64,000 nt of DNA, from positions 1-64,000 of the forward strand of contig NZ_LIPF01000018.1 of NCBI RefSeq assembly GCF_001905385.1, read 5' to 3'. Position numbers and translations under genes: made by a program. Origin of the DNA: Streptomyces sp. CB02414 (GTDB lineage: Bacteria; Actinomycetota; Actinomycetes; Streptomycetales; Streptomycetaceae). The first letter of the stretch is position 1; every line of letters begins with the position of its first letter. Positions 9,432 to 17,899 of this stretch are shown piece by piece. The notes under the pieces are model-generated. The model saw only the letters and a list, made by a program, of their open reading frames with translations, searched no databases and had not been told where the DNA came from.

Positions 9432-9754
9432 GCCTGGGCTGTCGGCTTGCCCTGTCCCGGCAGACGGCAGACGGCAGACATCGGCGCCGGGCTCTGAAAG
9501 CCCCCATGCTCATCGACCGGGTCGCTCACGCACTGGCCCGGTGGCGGTCGGTACCGGCGCTGCACCTCCAAGGGGTGTTGTGCACGGGGACAGCGACCGT
9601 CGTCGATCGCGCGGGCACCGAGCGGGGTGTGCCGTGGCTGGACCGCCCGGCGCCTACCGGGTGACGGTGCGCTGGTCCCGTGTGCTGGGCCTGCCGAGAG
9701 GGCTGCCGGACGGCACGTCGGTCATCGCGTCACGTGGCTGCCCGAGGACTCGTC

Positions 9755-11881
9755 TCACCGGTTGCGCAGCAGGAGCAGGGCGATGTCGTCGGTGTAGGTG
9801 TGCCGCGGAACGGCGAAATGCAGCAGGTCGTCGGCGAGATCGCTGATGTGCTGACTGCTCGCGGTGGTGAGGTGCTGGGCCAGGGAGTCGATGGATTCGG
9901 TGATGTCGGTGTTCGGTGTCTCCACGAGGCCGTCGGTGTAGAGGGCCAGAAGCGATCCGGTCGGCAGGGGACTGGTGGTGACCGGGTAGTCGGTTCCCGG
10001 CGTCGAGCCGATGCCCAGGAGGGGGCCGGGCTCCACGTCGATGACACGGGTGTGCGGTGTGGGCGCCACGGTGCGCAGGAGCGGAGGAGGGTGCCCCGCG
10101 CTGGCGAGGCGAAGGCGTTGGGCGGCGAGGTCTATGTGGATGTAGAGACAGGAGACGAAGAGGTCTGTTTCCAGGTCCGACAGAACGCGGTCGGTGCGGA
10201 CCAGGACTTCCTCGGGGTGCGCGCCGGCGGTGGCGTGGACGGCGGTGCGGACCTGTCCCATGAGGGCGGCGGCGTTGATGTTGTGTCCCTGCACGTCTCC
10301 GATGACGGCGGCGGCAGTGGTGTCGCTGAGACGGATCAGGTCGTAGAAGTCACCGCCGATGTCCATGCCGTGCGCGGACGGCAGGTAGCGGGCGGTGACG
10401 TCGAGGCCGGGGACGCGCGGCAGGGTCGTCGGCAGCAGTGCCTGCTGCAGGCCGTGGGCCAGGTCGTGCTTGGCGTCGTAGAGCAGGGCGCGGTCCATCG
10501 CCTGGGCGATGAGCCCGCCCAGCGAGACGAGCACGGCGCGTTCGCCGGCACCGAAGGAGTGCGGCTCGTCGTAGGACAGGACGCAACAGCCGACGCGCCG
10601 GTCGGACACCACCAGTGGGAGGAACGCCCATGCCTGCTTGCCGCTCAGCGCGGGGGCCCTCGGATAGGCCCGGGCCATCTCGTCGGGGTCGGCGAAGAAG
10701 GCCGGAGTGGCGTTGCGCAGCACGTGACCCGCGGGTGTCACGTCCGTCTCCAGGGGCAGTCCGTCGAGGCGGGCGATGGTGCGCGGGTCGTACCCGCGCT
10801 GGCCAGTGATCTTGAGGCGTCCGGAGTCGGCGGCCGAGACGACCATGGCCTGGGCTTCGAACGCGGGCAGGATCTGGTCGGCCACCACGTTGATCACGTC
10901 AGCCGTGGTGACGGTCTGGCTGAGCGCGGCCGACAGATGGATCAGCTGGTGGACCCGCCCCGTGGCGGGTCCTGCCGGAGAGGTGAGCGGGGCGCTGATA
11001 GGAGGTGGTGGCCCGTCGGGCGGGTGCTGGTGGTCCTTGTTGCGAGAGACGAGGACGCTGATGCCGCTCTCGTCCGGGTAGAGCCGGAAGTCGAGCCAGG
11101 TGCCGGGCGGGCGCAGCGCGGTGAAGGCGACGGGCTCACGGCTGAAAACCGCCGCGCGGTAGTGCTCCTCGTGGACCGGGTCGTCGAGCCACGGCACAGC
11201 CTGCCACGGCATGGTGCCCAGGAGACGGTCGGCCGGGCGGCCCAGCAGTTGTGCCGCGGCGTCGTTGAGATACGCGACGCGTCCCTCCAGGTCGAGGCTG
11301 AGCGCGCCGACGGGCAGTCGCTGGACCAGGTCGACGGCGGCGACCTGGGCCTGTGCCGAAGCCATGTCGGGCCGTCGCAGGGGCACGGTGCGCGGCTGGT
11401 CCGGGAGGGCCCACGAGGCGGGTGCCTGGTCCAGTACCTGGGTGAGGCGCCGTGCGCTGGACTGGATCTGTCCGCGTTCCCGCGGGGTCAGAGACGGCGG
11501 GTGACTCCGGGACCACACGAGCACCATCGCCCCGTAGCGGCGGACACCGTGCAGGGGCGCGAAGGCCGCCGCGAACTGGTAGGGCATGCCGGCCGCGGCG
11601 TTCGGGTACACGCGGGCGAGGTCCTCCTGGCGGCCGACCCAGACCAGGTGGTCTTCCCGCACAGCTTCCGACAGGGGCCCTGCGGCCGATATCGCCACCC
11701 GCCGCCACGGGGCCACGGTCGCCGTCGGCATGCCGCACACCGCGGCCAGACCGAGCATGGGTTCCCGTGCCGCCAACAGGTACAGGCCACCTGCCAAAGC
11801 CCCCGTGCGACGGACCGTGGCGCTGAGCGTCTCGTCCAGGGAAGCCGTGTCGCCGTCGCGGACAGGCAGGTCATCACTCAC
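9755..11881 (-). CDS. GAF-PAS-GAF-SpoIIE serine phosphatase
   Basis: A large cytoplasmic PP2C-type phosphatase of about 708 residues. A GAF-like domain comes first (about residues 15-140), then a PAS domain (170-270, with LPVGALSLDLEGRVAYLND), a second GAF (290-440, closing with SLGGLIAQAMDRALLYD), and the SpoIIE catalytic domain. Its motifs are intact: GGDFYDL, GDVQGHNINAAAL, YTDGLVE and TDDIALLLL. It probably dephosphorylates a STAS antagonist in response to a ligand sensed by the GAF or PAS domains. The start is uncertain. The frame is open to 12091, with an ATG at 11998 and a GTG at 11881, none with a good ribosome site. I use 11881 because the first domain starts soon after it. Confidence 0.85.
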   Translation of the reverse strand: MSDDLPVRDGDTASLDETLSATVRRTGALAGGLYLLAAREPMLGLAAVCGMPTATVAPWRRVAISAAGPLSEAVREDHLVWVGRQEDLARVYPNAAAGMPYQFAAAFAPLHGVRRYGAMVLVWSRSHPPSLTPRERGQIQSSARRLTQVLDQAPASWALPDQPRTVPLRRPDMASAQAQVAAVDLVQRLPVGALSLDLEGRVAYLNDAAAQLLGRPADRLLGTMPWQAVPWLDDPVHEEHYRAAVFSREPVAFTALRPPGTWLDFRLYPDESGISVLVSRNKDHQHPPDGPPPPISAPLTSPAGPATGRVHQLIHLSAALSQTVTTADVINVVADQILPAFEAQAMVVSAADSGRLKITGQRGYDPRTIARLDGLPLETDVTPAGHVLRNATPAFFADPDEMARAYPRAPALSGKQAWAFLPLVVSDRRVGCCVLSYDEPHSFGAGERAVLVSLGGLIAQAMDRALLYDAKHDLAHGLQQALLPTTLPRVPGLDVTARYLPSAHGMDIGGDFYDLIRLSDTTAAAVIGDVQGHNINAAALMGQVRTAVHATAGAHPEEVLVRTDRVLSDLETDLFVSCLYIHIDLAAQRLRLASAGHPPPLLRTVAPTPHTRVIDVEPGPLLGIGSTPGTDYPVTTSPLPTGSLLALYTDGLVETPNTDITESIDSLAQHLTTASSQHISDLADDLLHFAVPRHTYTDDIALLLLRNR

Positions 11882-12114
11882 ATATACGACGGTATGCCAA
11901 CTCGGGCGTTCTTGGTGGTGCGGCCGACTGCCGACGTGACCGCGCGGAAGGCGCGCCTGCGTCCTCTTGAGGAGCCCTGACGCGGCGTTTCCAGTCATTC
12001 GATGCCGCCGCGTTCTTGCGCGCGCCGGCTTCCGGCGCTCCGCCGCTCGCCGTGCCTGGCCGGCAGGCTGGAGCGGTCGCGCGGGCGACACTGTCCTGTG
12101 GCCTCACCATCCAG

Positions 12115-12434
12115 GCGCTGGACATGGACCGCCCTCGCCGGCCGGGACACTCCGTACTACGACGACCTGATCCGCACCTGCGCCGACCGCATCGAGGAGG
12201 CCTCGCCCGGCGTGCGGGCCGAGGGCCGCGACTACGGCAAGGTGCCGGTGGGGGAAGGCGCTCGCGTCCGCGGCCCGCACACCGACGTGGGGCGCCACCG
12301 ACATCGCCCTGCTGTCGGTGGTGCGGGACGGCAGGACCGTCACCGGGGAGTGGGGGCAGAAGGGCGGCTTCGAGGGCGCGCCCGTGGCGGCGTCCGAGAA
12401 GACCACGAGCATGACAGTCGCCAAGCTGTACTGA
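12115..12434 (+). pseudogene. Frameshifted remnant of an unidentified gene
   Basis: Protein-like sequence runs across two frames. The first part reads LAGRDTPYYDDLIRTC, then SPGVRAEGRDYGKVPVGEG. Just after a HTDV segment near 12290 the sense frame shifts by one base and continues as TDIALLSVVRDGRTVTGEW, then GGFEGAPVAASEK, ending MTVAKLY at the TGA at 12432-12434. Codon use is normal on both sides, so this looks like a recent frameshift (or a sequencing error) in a small protein or the end of a larger one. There is no clear start upstream. The family was not recognised. Confidence 0.45.
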
Positions 12435-12649
12435 CCGGGCGGCCACCGGAGGGCCCGGGTCGTCCTCCGCCACGGGGTAGGCAGGACGACCCGGTGCCGT
12501 TCATGTTCCGGGGCACGCGTTCAGGTGCCAGCGGCCAGGTGGCAACTACGGCCCCAGTTTCCTTACAGGGGCGGTACTGTATGGACAACGTCGCGTGCCG
12601 GTGGCAGACCGTGTCAGGTATGGAGGCGCCGAATCGAAGGAGGCCGACG

Positions 12650-12685
12650 ATGTACTCGTCGTACCCTTCGCTCTCGCGTGACTGA
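12650..12685 (+). CDS. Possible 11-codon leader peptide before the hemerythrin-like gene
   Basis: An ATG at 12650 has an almost ideal AAGGAGG site six bases upstream and encodes MYSSYPSLSRD before a TGA at 12683. The GTG start of the next gene (12678) lies inside it in another frame, and that GTG has no ribosome site of its own. The arrangement suggests translational coupling: ribosomes finish the leader and reinitiate a few bases back. The peptide is Ser/Tyr-rich with no obvious attenuator-type codon run. Confidence 0.4.
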   Translation: MYSSYPSLSRD

Positions 12686-13148
12686 GCGCGAGACGACCAG
12701 GCTCGTCGCCTGGAGCCATGAACTCCGTCGGGTGCACCACCGACTACGAGAAGCGTTGTCCGTCACCCGGGCCTCCCTGGCCGAGGGCACTCCCGGTCAG
12801 GCGGCCACGCGGGAACTGCTGCTGTACTGCCACGGCTTCTGCGCGGCTCTCGACGGCCACCATCAGGGTGAAGACCGCACCCTGTTCCCGGCCATAGCGG
12901 CCGCGCACCCCGAGCTGCGCCCGGTACTGCGCAGCCTGGAGCAGGACCACTCGATGATCGCCCACCTGCTCGGTGGTCTCCGGGCCGCGGTCGACCGGGC
13001 CGCGCCGCCCGAGGAGCTCGACCAGCACCTCGAAGGCATCGCAGCGATCATGGAGAGTCACTTCCGCTACGAGGAACGGCAGCTGCTCACGGTGCTCGAA
13101 ACCCTTGAGCTGGCAGCAGTCCCCGGGGAGGTACTGGGCCCGATATGA
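12678..13148 (+). CDS. Hemerythrin-like (HHE) domain protein
   Basis: A 156-residue four-helix protein with hemerythrin-type metal ligands: HELRRVHHRLRE, FCAALDGHHQGEDRTLFP, EQDHSMIAHLL and MESHFRYEERQLL supply the spaced His and Glu/Asp residues of a di-iron site. Such proteins bind oxygen, sense redox or store iron in actinomycetes. The GTG at 12678 is the first start that gives a clean N-terminus (TERETTRLVAWSHEL), but it lacks a ribosome site. It overlaps the short leader frame that has one. No membrane or DNA-binding part is fused to it, and there is no operon partner. Confidence 0.85.
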   Translation: MTERETTRLVAWSHELRRVHHRLREALSVTRASLAEGTPGQAATRELLLYCHGFCAALDGHHQGEDRTLFPAIAAAHPELRPVLRSLEQDHSMIAHLLGGLRAAVDRAAPPEELDQHLEGIAAIMESHFRYEERQLLTVLETLELAAVPGEVLGPI

Positions 13149-13206
13149 CCCTGGACCAGGCCCTCCGACGCCCGCCGCGGCCCGCGTAATCGAAGCCTGA
13201 CCGACC

Positions 13207-14316
13207 TCACCGTGCACGTGACCGACTCCGTATCGTCCCCCCGCCGCCCACGTGTCCGACCGGTCGGCGACCGGCCTGCACGGGCCTTCGGCACGCACGA
13301 CTACCGGTACGGCGGCGGAGACCCACTGCCGGACCGGAGGCCCGATCGCCGCCTGGGCCGGACAACCGCGGAAAGGAGCGGGCGGCGGCCAGGAAGCCCA
13401 GCGTCGTCAGCACGAACGGCCAAGTGAAGGCGTGCCCGCCGGACGGCGAGAGCAGCGCGGCGACGGTGGGGGTCAGAGCCGTCGCGGTCGCAGCGCCGAG
13501 CAGGGCGTAGAACAGCGTGGCCGGCGCCGCCGGAAGGAACACCCCGCACAGGGCGAGCGCGACCAGCACCGCGTTGTAGCCCATGGTGCCGTCGGCGATT
13601 TGCTCGGCCGGCGCACCGAGCGCCCAGGCGGTCATGATGCCCGTCACGCTGCCCGCGCAGGCGATCAGCCCGGCCGTCCGGCTTGCGAGGAAGACGCCCG
13701 AGAGCACCAGCGCCCCCACGTGCCACAGTTCCAGGAAGAAGAGCTGGGACACGTTGTGGAAGAAGGCCGGCGCCAGCTCGTCCAGATGCAGGGCGGTCCG
13801 CCCGGAGGCCGAGCCGGGCAGCGCAGCGAGGCTGTCACCGAACGGCCAGATCTGCCGGAAGGCGGGTGCGGCCACGATCACCGCGATCGCCAAGAGGCAG
13901 TACGGGAGGGTCAGCGGCGGCAGATTCCAGACGCTCAGCAGACGGACCGTCGCCGCCGTGGCGATGGTGACCACGATGCAGCTCGCGGCGGCGAGGAGCG
14001 CCGTGGCAGGCCGGTCCCGGCTGAGGAAGACGGCGAAGCAGAGGGCGAGCAACGCGGAGTTGAAGCCCTCGAGACCCGCCTCTCGGCGGTCGTGTGACCC
14101 GCCGAGCACGCGGGCGGTCCAGGTACCCAGGGCTGCGCCCCCCACCGCGTACGCGGCGAACCGCCAGTCGGCCACGCACAGGGCCGCGGCGAAGACGGCC
14201 CCCGTCCAGGCGTTGGCCTGGAACACCACCTGACCCAAGCCGCGCAGCACCTGCGCGCAGAAGCCCGGTGCGTGTGTGGAACGCCCCCACCACCGGGATC
14301 GTACCGACCGTCGCAC
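13207..14316 (-). CDS. Urea transporter (UT family)
   Basis: An integral membrane protein of about 369 residues with the urea transporter layout. The first signature QVVFQANAWTGAVFAAAL and the internal repeat equivalent LSQLFFLELWHVGALVLSG (seen as HNVSQLFFLELWHVGA) mark the two pseudo-symmetric halves. The EGFNSALLALC and MGYNAVLVALALC segments correspond to the conserved channel-lining Asn-containing helices. It would carry urea down its gradient for nitrogen supply. No urease genes are adjacent. The frame is open to 14712. The GTG at 14316, after a GGGGGGCGGGG run, gives the expected N-terminus. A dyad at 14348-14363 lies just upstream and may be its operator. The last 40 residues are basic and of low complexity. 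Confidence 0.85.
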   Translation of the reverse strand: MRRSVRSRWWGRSTHAPGFCAQVLRGLGQVVFQANAWTGAVFAAALCVADWRFAAYAVGGAALGTWTARVLGGSHDRREAGLEGFNSALLALCFAVFLSRDRPATALLAAASCIVVTIATAATVRLLSVWNLPPLTLPYCLLAIAVIVAAPAFRQIWPFGDSLAALPGSASGRTALHLDELAPAFFHNVSQLFFLELWHVGALVLSGVFLASRTAGLIACAGSVTGIMTAWALGAPAEQIADGTMGYNAVLVALALCGVFLPAAPATLFYALLGAATATALTPTVAALLSPSGGHAFTWPFVLTTLGFLAAARSFPRLSGPGGDRASGPAVGLRRRTGSRACRRPVQAGRRPVGHVGGGGTIRSRSRAR

Positions 14317-14347
14317 GCCCCGCCCCCCGATCCTTCTGCAAAGCGAT

Positions 14348-14363
14348 ATTGAGTTTCCGCAAT
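14348..14363. promoter_or_regulatory. Dyad upstream of the urea transporter gene
   Basis: ATTGAGTTTCCGCAAT contains inverted ATTGnG and CnCAAT arms about a 4-base centre. It sits in an AT-rich patch (CGATATTG...CAATACGATATCG, 14344-14372) that stands out from the surrounding GC-rich DNA. It lies about 30 bases before the transporter GTG. A repressor site or promoter is likely, but the protein cannot be named. Confidence 0.4.
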
Positions 14364-14477
14364 ACGATATCGGGTGGGTGCGGCGAAGCGCAGCTCGAGA
14401 TTCCGGGTGGGCGGGGCAGACTTGCGCGTTGATCGTTGATCCGGCTTCTCGCGTCAGGGGGACGTGTGGTCCCCTCG

Positions 14478-15281
14478 TCACCGGCGGGCTGCGGCACGCA
14501 GGGCGAGTTCGGCCTGTTCGAGGGCGGTCACCGGGCTGTTGTCGTCGAGGCCGGGCACGCAGACGACGTCTCCGGCGTCGAGGGAGGCCAGTGAAGCGTC
14601 GATCACCTCGCCGACCGGCGCCCCGCCCTCCTCGTGCACCGCCGACTCCCGCCCCGGGACGGGTTCCCGGCCACGCGAGCGGTGGAATTCGGTGGCCGTC
14701 AGACCCGGGCACAGGACCTGGACGCGCAGGGGAGTGCCGGCCAGTTCGGCGGCGAGGGTACGGGTGAAGGTCACGACGAACCCCTTGCTGCCGCCGTACA
14801 CCGCGCGCTCGGACAGCGGACCCGGCGCCAGGGAGCCGGCGAACGCCAGCTGTGAGGCCACGTTGACGAGAGTCCCGTGGCCGCGGGAAAGCATGGCCGG
14901 CACCGCCGCGTGTGTCAGCACGGTGACGGCTAGCACGTTGACGTCGAGCACCTTGCGCAGCAGGGGCGGCTCAAGTTCGGCGAACGGGCCGTAGCCGTTG
15001 ATCCCCGCGTTGTTCAGCAGGAAACCGATGTCCTCTCCCGCGGCGCGTTCGGCGATCCGGGCGAGATCTCCGGGGGCCGAAAGGTCTGCCACGAGCGTCT
15101 CCACCGTCGTGGCTCCCTCCGCGCGCAAGCGGTGGGCGAGGTCGTCGAGACGGTTCGCTCGCCTGGCCACGAGGACGGTGTTCCACCCCCGCTTCGCCAG
15201 CCGCCGCGCGTAGGCAGCGCCGATGCCCGAGGAAGCACCTGTCACCAGGGCCGTACTCGCCGTCTTCCCTGCTGTGTTCAC
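14478..15281 (-). CDS. Short-chain dehydrogenase/reductase
   Basis: A 267-residue classical SDR using NAD(P)H. The cofactor motif TGASSGIG lies near residue 15, followed by LLNNAGINGYG, the catalytic serine in NVASQLAF and the catalytic pair in AVYGGSKGF (Tyr-x3-Lys). CPGLTATEF is the usual post-catalytic strand. The sequence resembles the DltE/YqjQ-like group acting on unknown ketones or alcohols. The GTG at 15281 has a strong AAGGAGGCG site. It faces away from the furan-type cassette across a 448-base gap, so it could share regulation with it. Confidence 0.88.
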   Translation of the reverse strand: MNTAGKTASTALVTGASSGIGAAYARRLAKRGWNTVLVARRANRLDDLAHRLRAEGATTVETLVADLSAPGDLARIAERAAGEDIGFLLNNAGINGYGPFAELEPPLLRKVLDVNVLAVTVLTHAAVPAMLSRGHGTLVNVASQLAFAGSLAPGPLSERAVYGGSKGFVVTFTRTLAAELAGTPLRVQVLCPGLTATEFHRSRGREPVPGRESAVHEEGGAPVGEVIDASLASLDAGDVVCVPGLDDNSPVTALEQAELALRAAARR

Positions 15282-15564
15282 GGCCTGTTCGCCTCCTTCC
15301 GCGCCGGGGCCACGGCGTGACGCCCGCGGGCGGGTACCCGCGCCGCCGTACGGCGCACCCCCCTTTGCCGGGTGCCGGGTGCCGGGGCATCGGCCGGGCC
15401 TGGCCTGCGCGTTTCCTGCGCGAGGCGATGGGCTGCCTCGCGTTCACTCATGAGACTGACGCGTGTGAGTCATGCCGGGCGATCCGGCCTCCCCAGGCTC
15501 AGCGAAGCTGCCGCGCCGGACGTCCATCAACCTGGCGGGCGAAATAACACCAGTGCGGAACTTT

Positions 15565-15583
15565 GCGCCGTTATGCACGGCGC
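15565..15583. promoter_or_regulatory. Inverted repeat upstream of the MfnB-like gene
   Basis: GCGCCGT and ACGGCGC form perfect 7-bp arms about a 5-base spacer (TATGC), in the gap between the divergent SDR and MfnB-like genes. Position and symmetry suit an operator for a dimeric repressor. No regulator gene is next to it. The rest of the 15282-15729 gap shows no gene. Confidence 0.4.
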
Positions 15584-15729
15584 ATAAGCGTGGGTGAGAG
15601 CACCCGATGAACACTAAGTGCGCCCTCCCGGTTCCGCTGGGTGACGGAAATGATGAGCGCACCGCGACGGGCCAGGTGGTCCGCGGTCCCCTGCCGCCCG
15701 GCCAGGGGCGGTGACGGAAGGAGCTCACG

Positions 15730-16485
15730 GTGTTGCTTCTCATCTCTCCGGACGGTGTCGAGGAAGCCCTCGACTGCGCGAAGGCGGCTGAGCACCTCGA
15801 CATCGTCGACGTCAAGAAGCCCGACGAGGGCTCCCTGGGCGCGAACTTCCCGTGGGTCATCAGGGAGATCCGCGACGCGGTACCGGCGGACAAGCCGGTC
15901 TCCGCCACCGTGGGAGACGTTCCGTACAAGCCCGGCACCGTGGCGCAGGCCGCGCTCGGCGCGGTCGTCTCGGGGGCCACGTACATCAAGGTCGGTCTCT
16001 ACGGATGCACGACGCCCGAACAGGGCATCGCGGTCATGCGCGCGGTGGTCCGGGCGGTGAAGGACCACCGTCCCGAAGCGCTCGTCGTCGCCTCCGGATA
16101 TGCCGACGCGCACCGCATCGGCTGTGTCAACCCGCTCGCCCTGCCCGACATCGCCGCCCGCTCCGGCGCCGACGCCGCGATGCTCGACACCGCGGTCAAG
16201 GACGGCACGCGGCTGTTCGACCACGTCCCGCCGGACACCTGCGCCGAGTTCGTCCGCCGCACCCACGCCGCCGGCCTGCTCGCCGCCCTCGCGGGCAGTG
16301 TCAGGCAGGCCGACCTCGGCCCGCTGACCCGCATCGGCACGGACTTCGTCGGGGTGCGCGGAGCGGTCTGCGAGGGCGGCGACCGCAACGCCGGGCGCAT
16401 CCGGCCGCACCTGGTGGCCGCCTTCCGGGCCGAGATGGACCGGCACGCCCGCGAGCACCGGGCCGGCGTCACCGCCGCGAGCTGA
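15730..16485 (+). CDS. MfnB-like (5-formylfuran-3-yl)methyl phosphate synthase
   Basis: A 251-residue TIM-barrel protein of the DUF556/MfnB family. In methanogens MfnB condenses two triose phosphates to 4-(hydroxymethyl)-2-furancarboxaldehyde phosphate for methanofuran. The signature [20 protein letters not shown] is present near the N-terminus, with the candidate Schiff-base lysine at K29, and YIKVGLYG gives a second lysine at K87. These sit at the same spacing as K27 and K85 that I recall from the Methanocaldococcus enzyme. GTG at 15730 follows a GGAAGGAG site. It is the first gene of a close-packed set with aldehyde and alcohol dehydrogenases and a methyltransferase, which suggests a furan-containing small molecule rather than methanofuran itself. 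The family is sure. The product's fate is inference. Confidence 0.85.
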   Translation: MLLLISPDGVEEALDCAKAAEHLDIVDVKKPDEGSLGANFPWVIREIRDAVPADKPVSATVGDVPYKPGTVAQAALGAVVSGATYIKVGLYGCTTPEQGIAVMRAVVRAVKDHRPEALVVASGYADAHRIGCVNPLALPDIAARSGADAAMLDTAVKDGTRLFDHVPPDTCAEFVRRTHAAGLLAALAGSVRQADLGPLTRIGTDFVGVRGAVCEGGDRNAGRIRPHLVAAFRAEMDRHAREHRAGVTAAS

Positions 16486-16493
16486 CCGCCGGT

Positions 16494-17897
16494 ATGCCGA
16501 GCCCCGAACACGGCCACGCTCCCGAACAGCAGCCCGCCCGTCTCGCGGTCGTCGATCCGGCCACCGGAACGGCCTTCGACGAGGCCCCCGAACAACAACC
16601 GGACGTGCTGGACGCCGCCGTCGACCGGGCCCGCCGGGCCTGGTACGGCTGGCGTGCCGATCCCGATGCCCGCACCACCGCGCTGCGCTCGGCCGCCGAC
16701 GCGGTCGAGGCGGCCGGGGACGACCTCGCCCGGTTGCTCACCCGGGAACAGGGAAAGCCCCTGGCCGAGTCGCACGCGGAGGTCGCCCGCACGGCGGCCC
16801 GCCTGCGCTATTTCGCCGGCCTGGCTCCCCGGACCCGGCGCATCACCGACGGCCGGCCGGTGCGCAGCGAGGTCCGCTGGCGACCCCTCGGACCCGTCGC
16901 CGCGATCGTGCCGTGGAACTTCCCCCTCCAACTCGCGGCGGCGAAGTTCGCGCCCGCGCTCGCCGCGGGCAACACCATGGTCCTCAAACCGTCCCCCTAC
17001 ACCCCGCTCGCCACCCGGCTGCTCGGGTCCGTCCTCGCCACCGCCCTGCCCGAGGACGTGTTGACCGTCGTCACCGGCCGCGAGCCGCTCGGCGCCCACC
17101 TCGCCTCCCACCCCGGCATCCGCCACGTCACCTTCACCGGATCGGCGCCCACGGGCCGGGCCGTCGCCAAAGCGGCGGCGGCCTCGCTCGCCCGGGTCAC
17201 CCTGGAACTGGGCGGCAACGACGCCGCCGTCCTGCTGGACGACGTCGAAGTGGACCGGATCGCCGACCGGCTGTTCTGGGCCGCCTTCCGCAACTGCGGG
17301 CAGGTCTGCATGGCGGTCAAGCGCGTCTACGCACCGGTCCGCCTCCACGCACAGGTCGTCGAAGCCCTCACCGAGCGCGCCAAGGCCGTCGTCGTCGGGC
17401 CCGGTCTCGACCCCGGCACCCGGCTGGGACCGGTCTCCAACGCCCCCCAGCTGGCCCGGGTCGAGCGGATCACACGGCGCGCTCTGGCGGACGGCGCCCG
17501 GGCGGCGGCCGGAGGTCACCGGCTGGACGGGCCGGGCTACTTCTTCGCCCCCACGATCCTCACCGACGTCCCGCCCGACAGCCCGGTGGTGACCGAGGAG
17601 CAGTTCGGGCCGGTGCTGCCGGTGCTGCCGTACCGGAGCCTGGACGAAGCCGTCGACGCGGCCAACGGCACGGGCTTCGGCCTGGGTGGCTCGGTGTGGG
17701 GCACCGACCCCGACCGGGCCGAGGCGGTGGCCGACCGGCTCGAATGCGGCACGGTCTGGGTCAACCACCACGCCGAACTGTCCCTCGCTCAGCCCTTCGC
17801 CGGCGTCAAGGACAGCGGCGTCGGTGTCGCGGGCGGGCCGTGGGGACTGTACGGCAACCTCCGCCCGTTCGTCGTCCACCGGCCGCAGGGGGAGTGA
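16494..17897 (+). CDS. Aldehyde dehydrogenase (ALDH superfamily)
   Basis: A 467-residue NAD(P)-dependent aldehyde dehydrogenase, close to the succinate-semialdehyde/aromatic aldehyde type. Key parts are visible: VPWNFPLQL, KPSPYTPL, the cofactor loop FTGSAPTGRAVAKAA, the general base in TLELGGND and the catalytic cysteine in NCGQVCMAV, followed by EEQFGPVLPV. It starts 8 bases after the MfnB-like gene ends and nearly touches the next gene, so it belongs to the same transcript. In this setting a furan carboxaldehyde is a natural substrate guess, giving the furoic acid. The ATG at 16494 has only a weak ribosome site, consistent with coupled translation. Confidence 0.9.
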   Translation: MPSPEHGHAPEQQPARLAVVDPATGTAFDEAPEQQPDVLDAAVDRARRAWYGWRADPDARTTALRSAADAVEAAGDDLARLLTREQGKPLAESHAEVARTAARLRYFAGLAPRTRRITDGRPVRSEVRWRPLGPVAAIVPWNFPLQLAAAKFAPALAAGNTMVLKPSPYTPLATRLLGSVLATALPEDVLTVVTGREPLGAHLASHPGIRHVTFTGSAPTGRAVAKAAAASLARVTLELGGNDAAVLLDDVEVDRIADRLFWAAFRNCGQVCMAVKRVYAPVRLHAQVVEALTERAKAVVVGPGLDPGTRLGPVSNAPQLARVERITRRALADGARAAAGGHRLDGPGYFFAPTILTDVPPDSPVVTEEQFGPVLPVLPYRSLDEAVDAANGTGFGLGGSVWGTDPDRAEAVADRLECGTVWVNHHAELSLAQPFAGVKDSGVGVAGGPWGLYGNLRPFVVHRPQGE

Positions 17898-17899
17898 CG

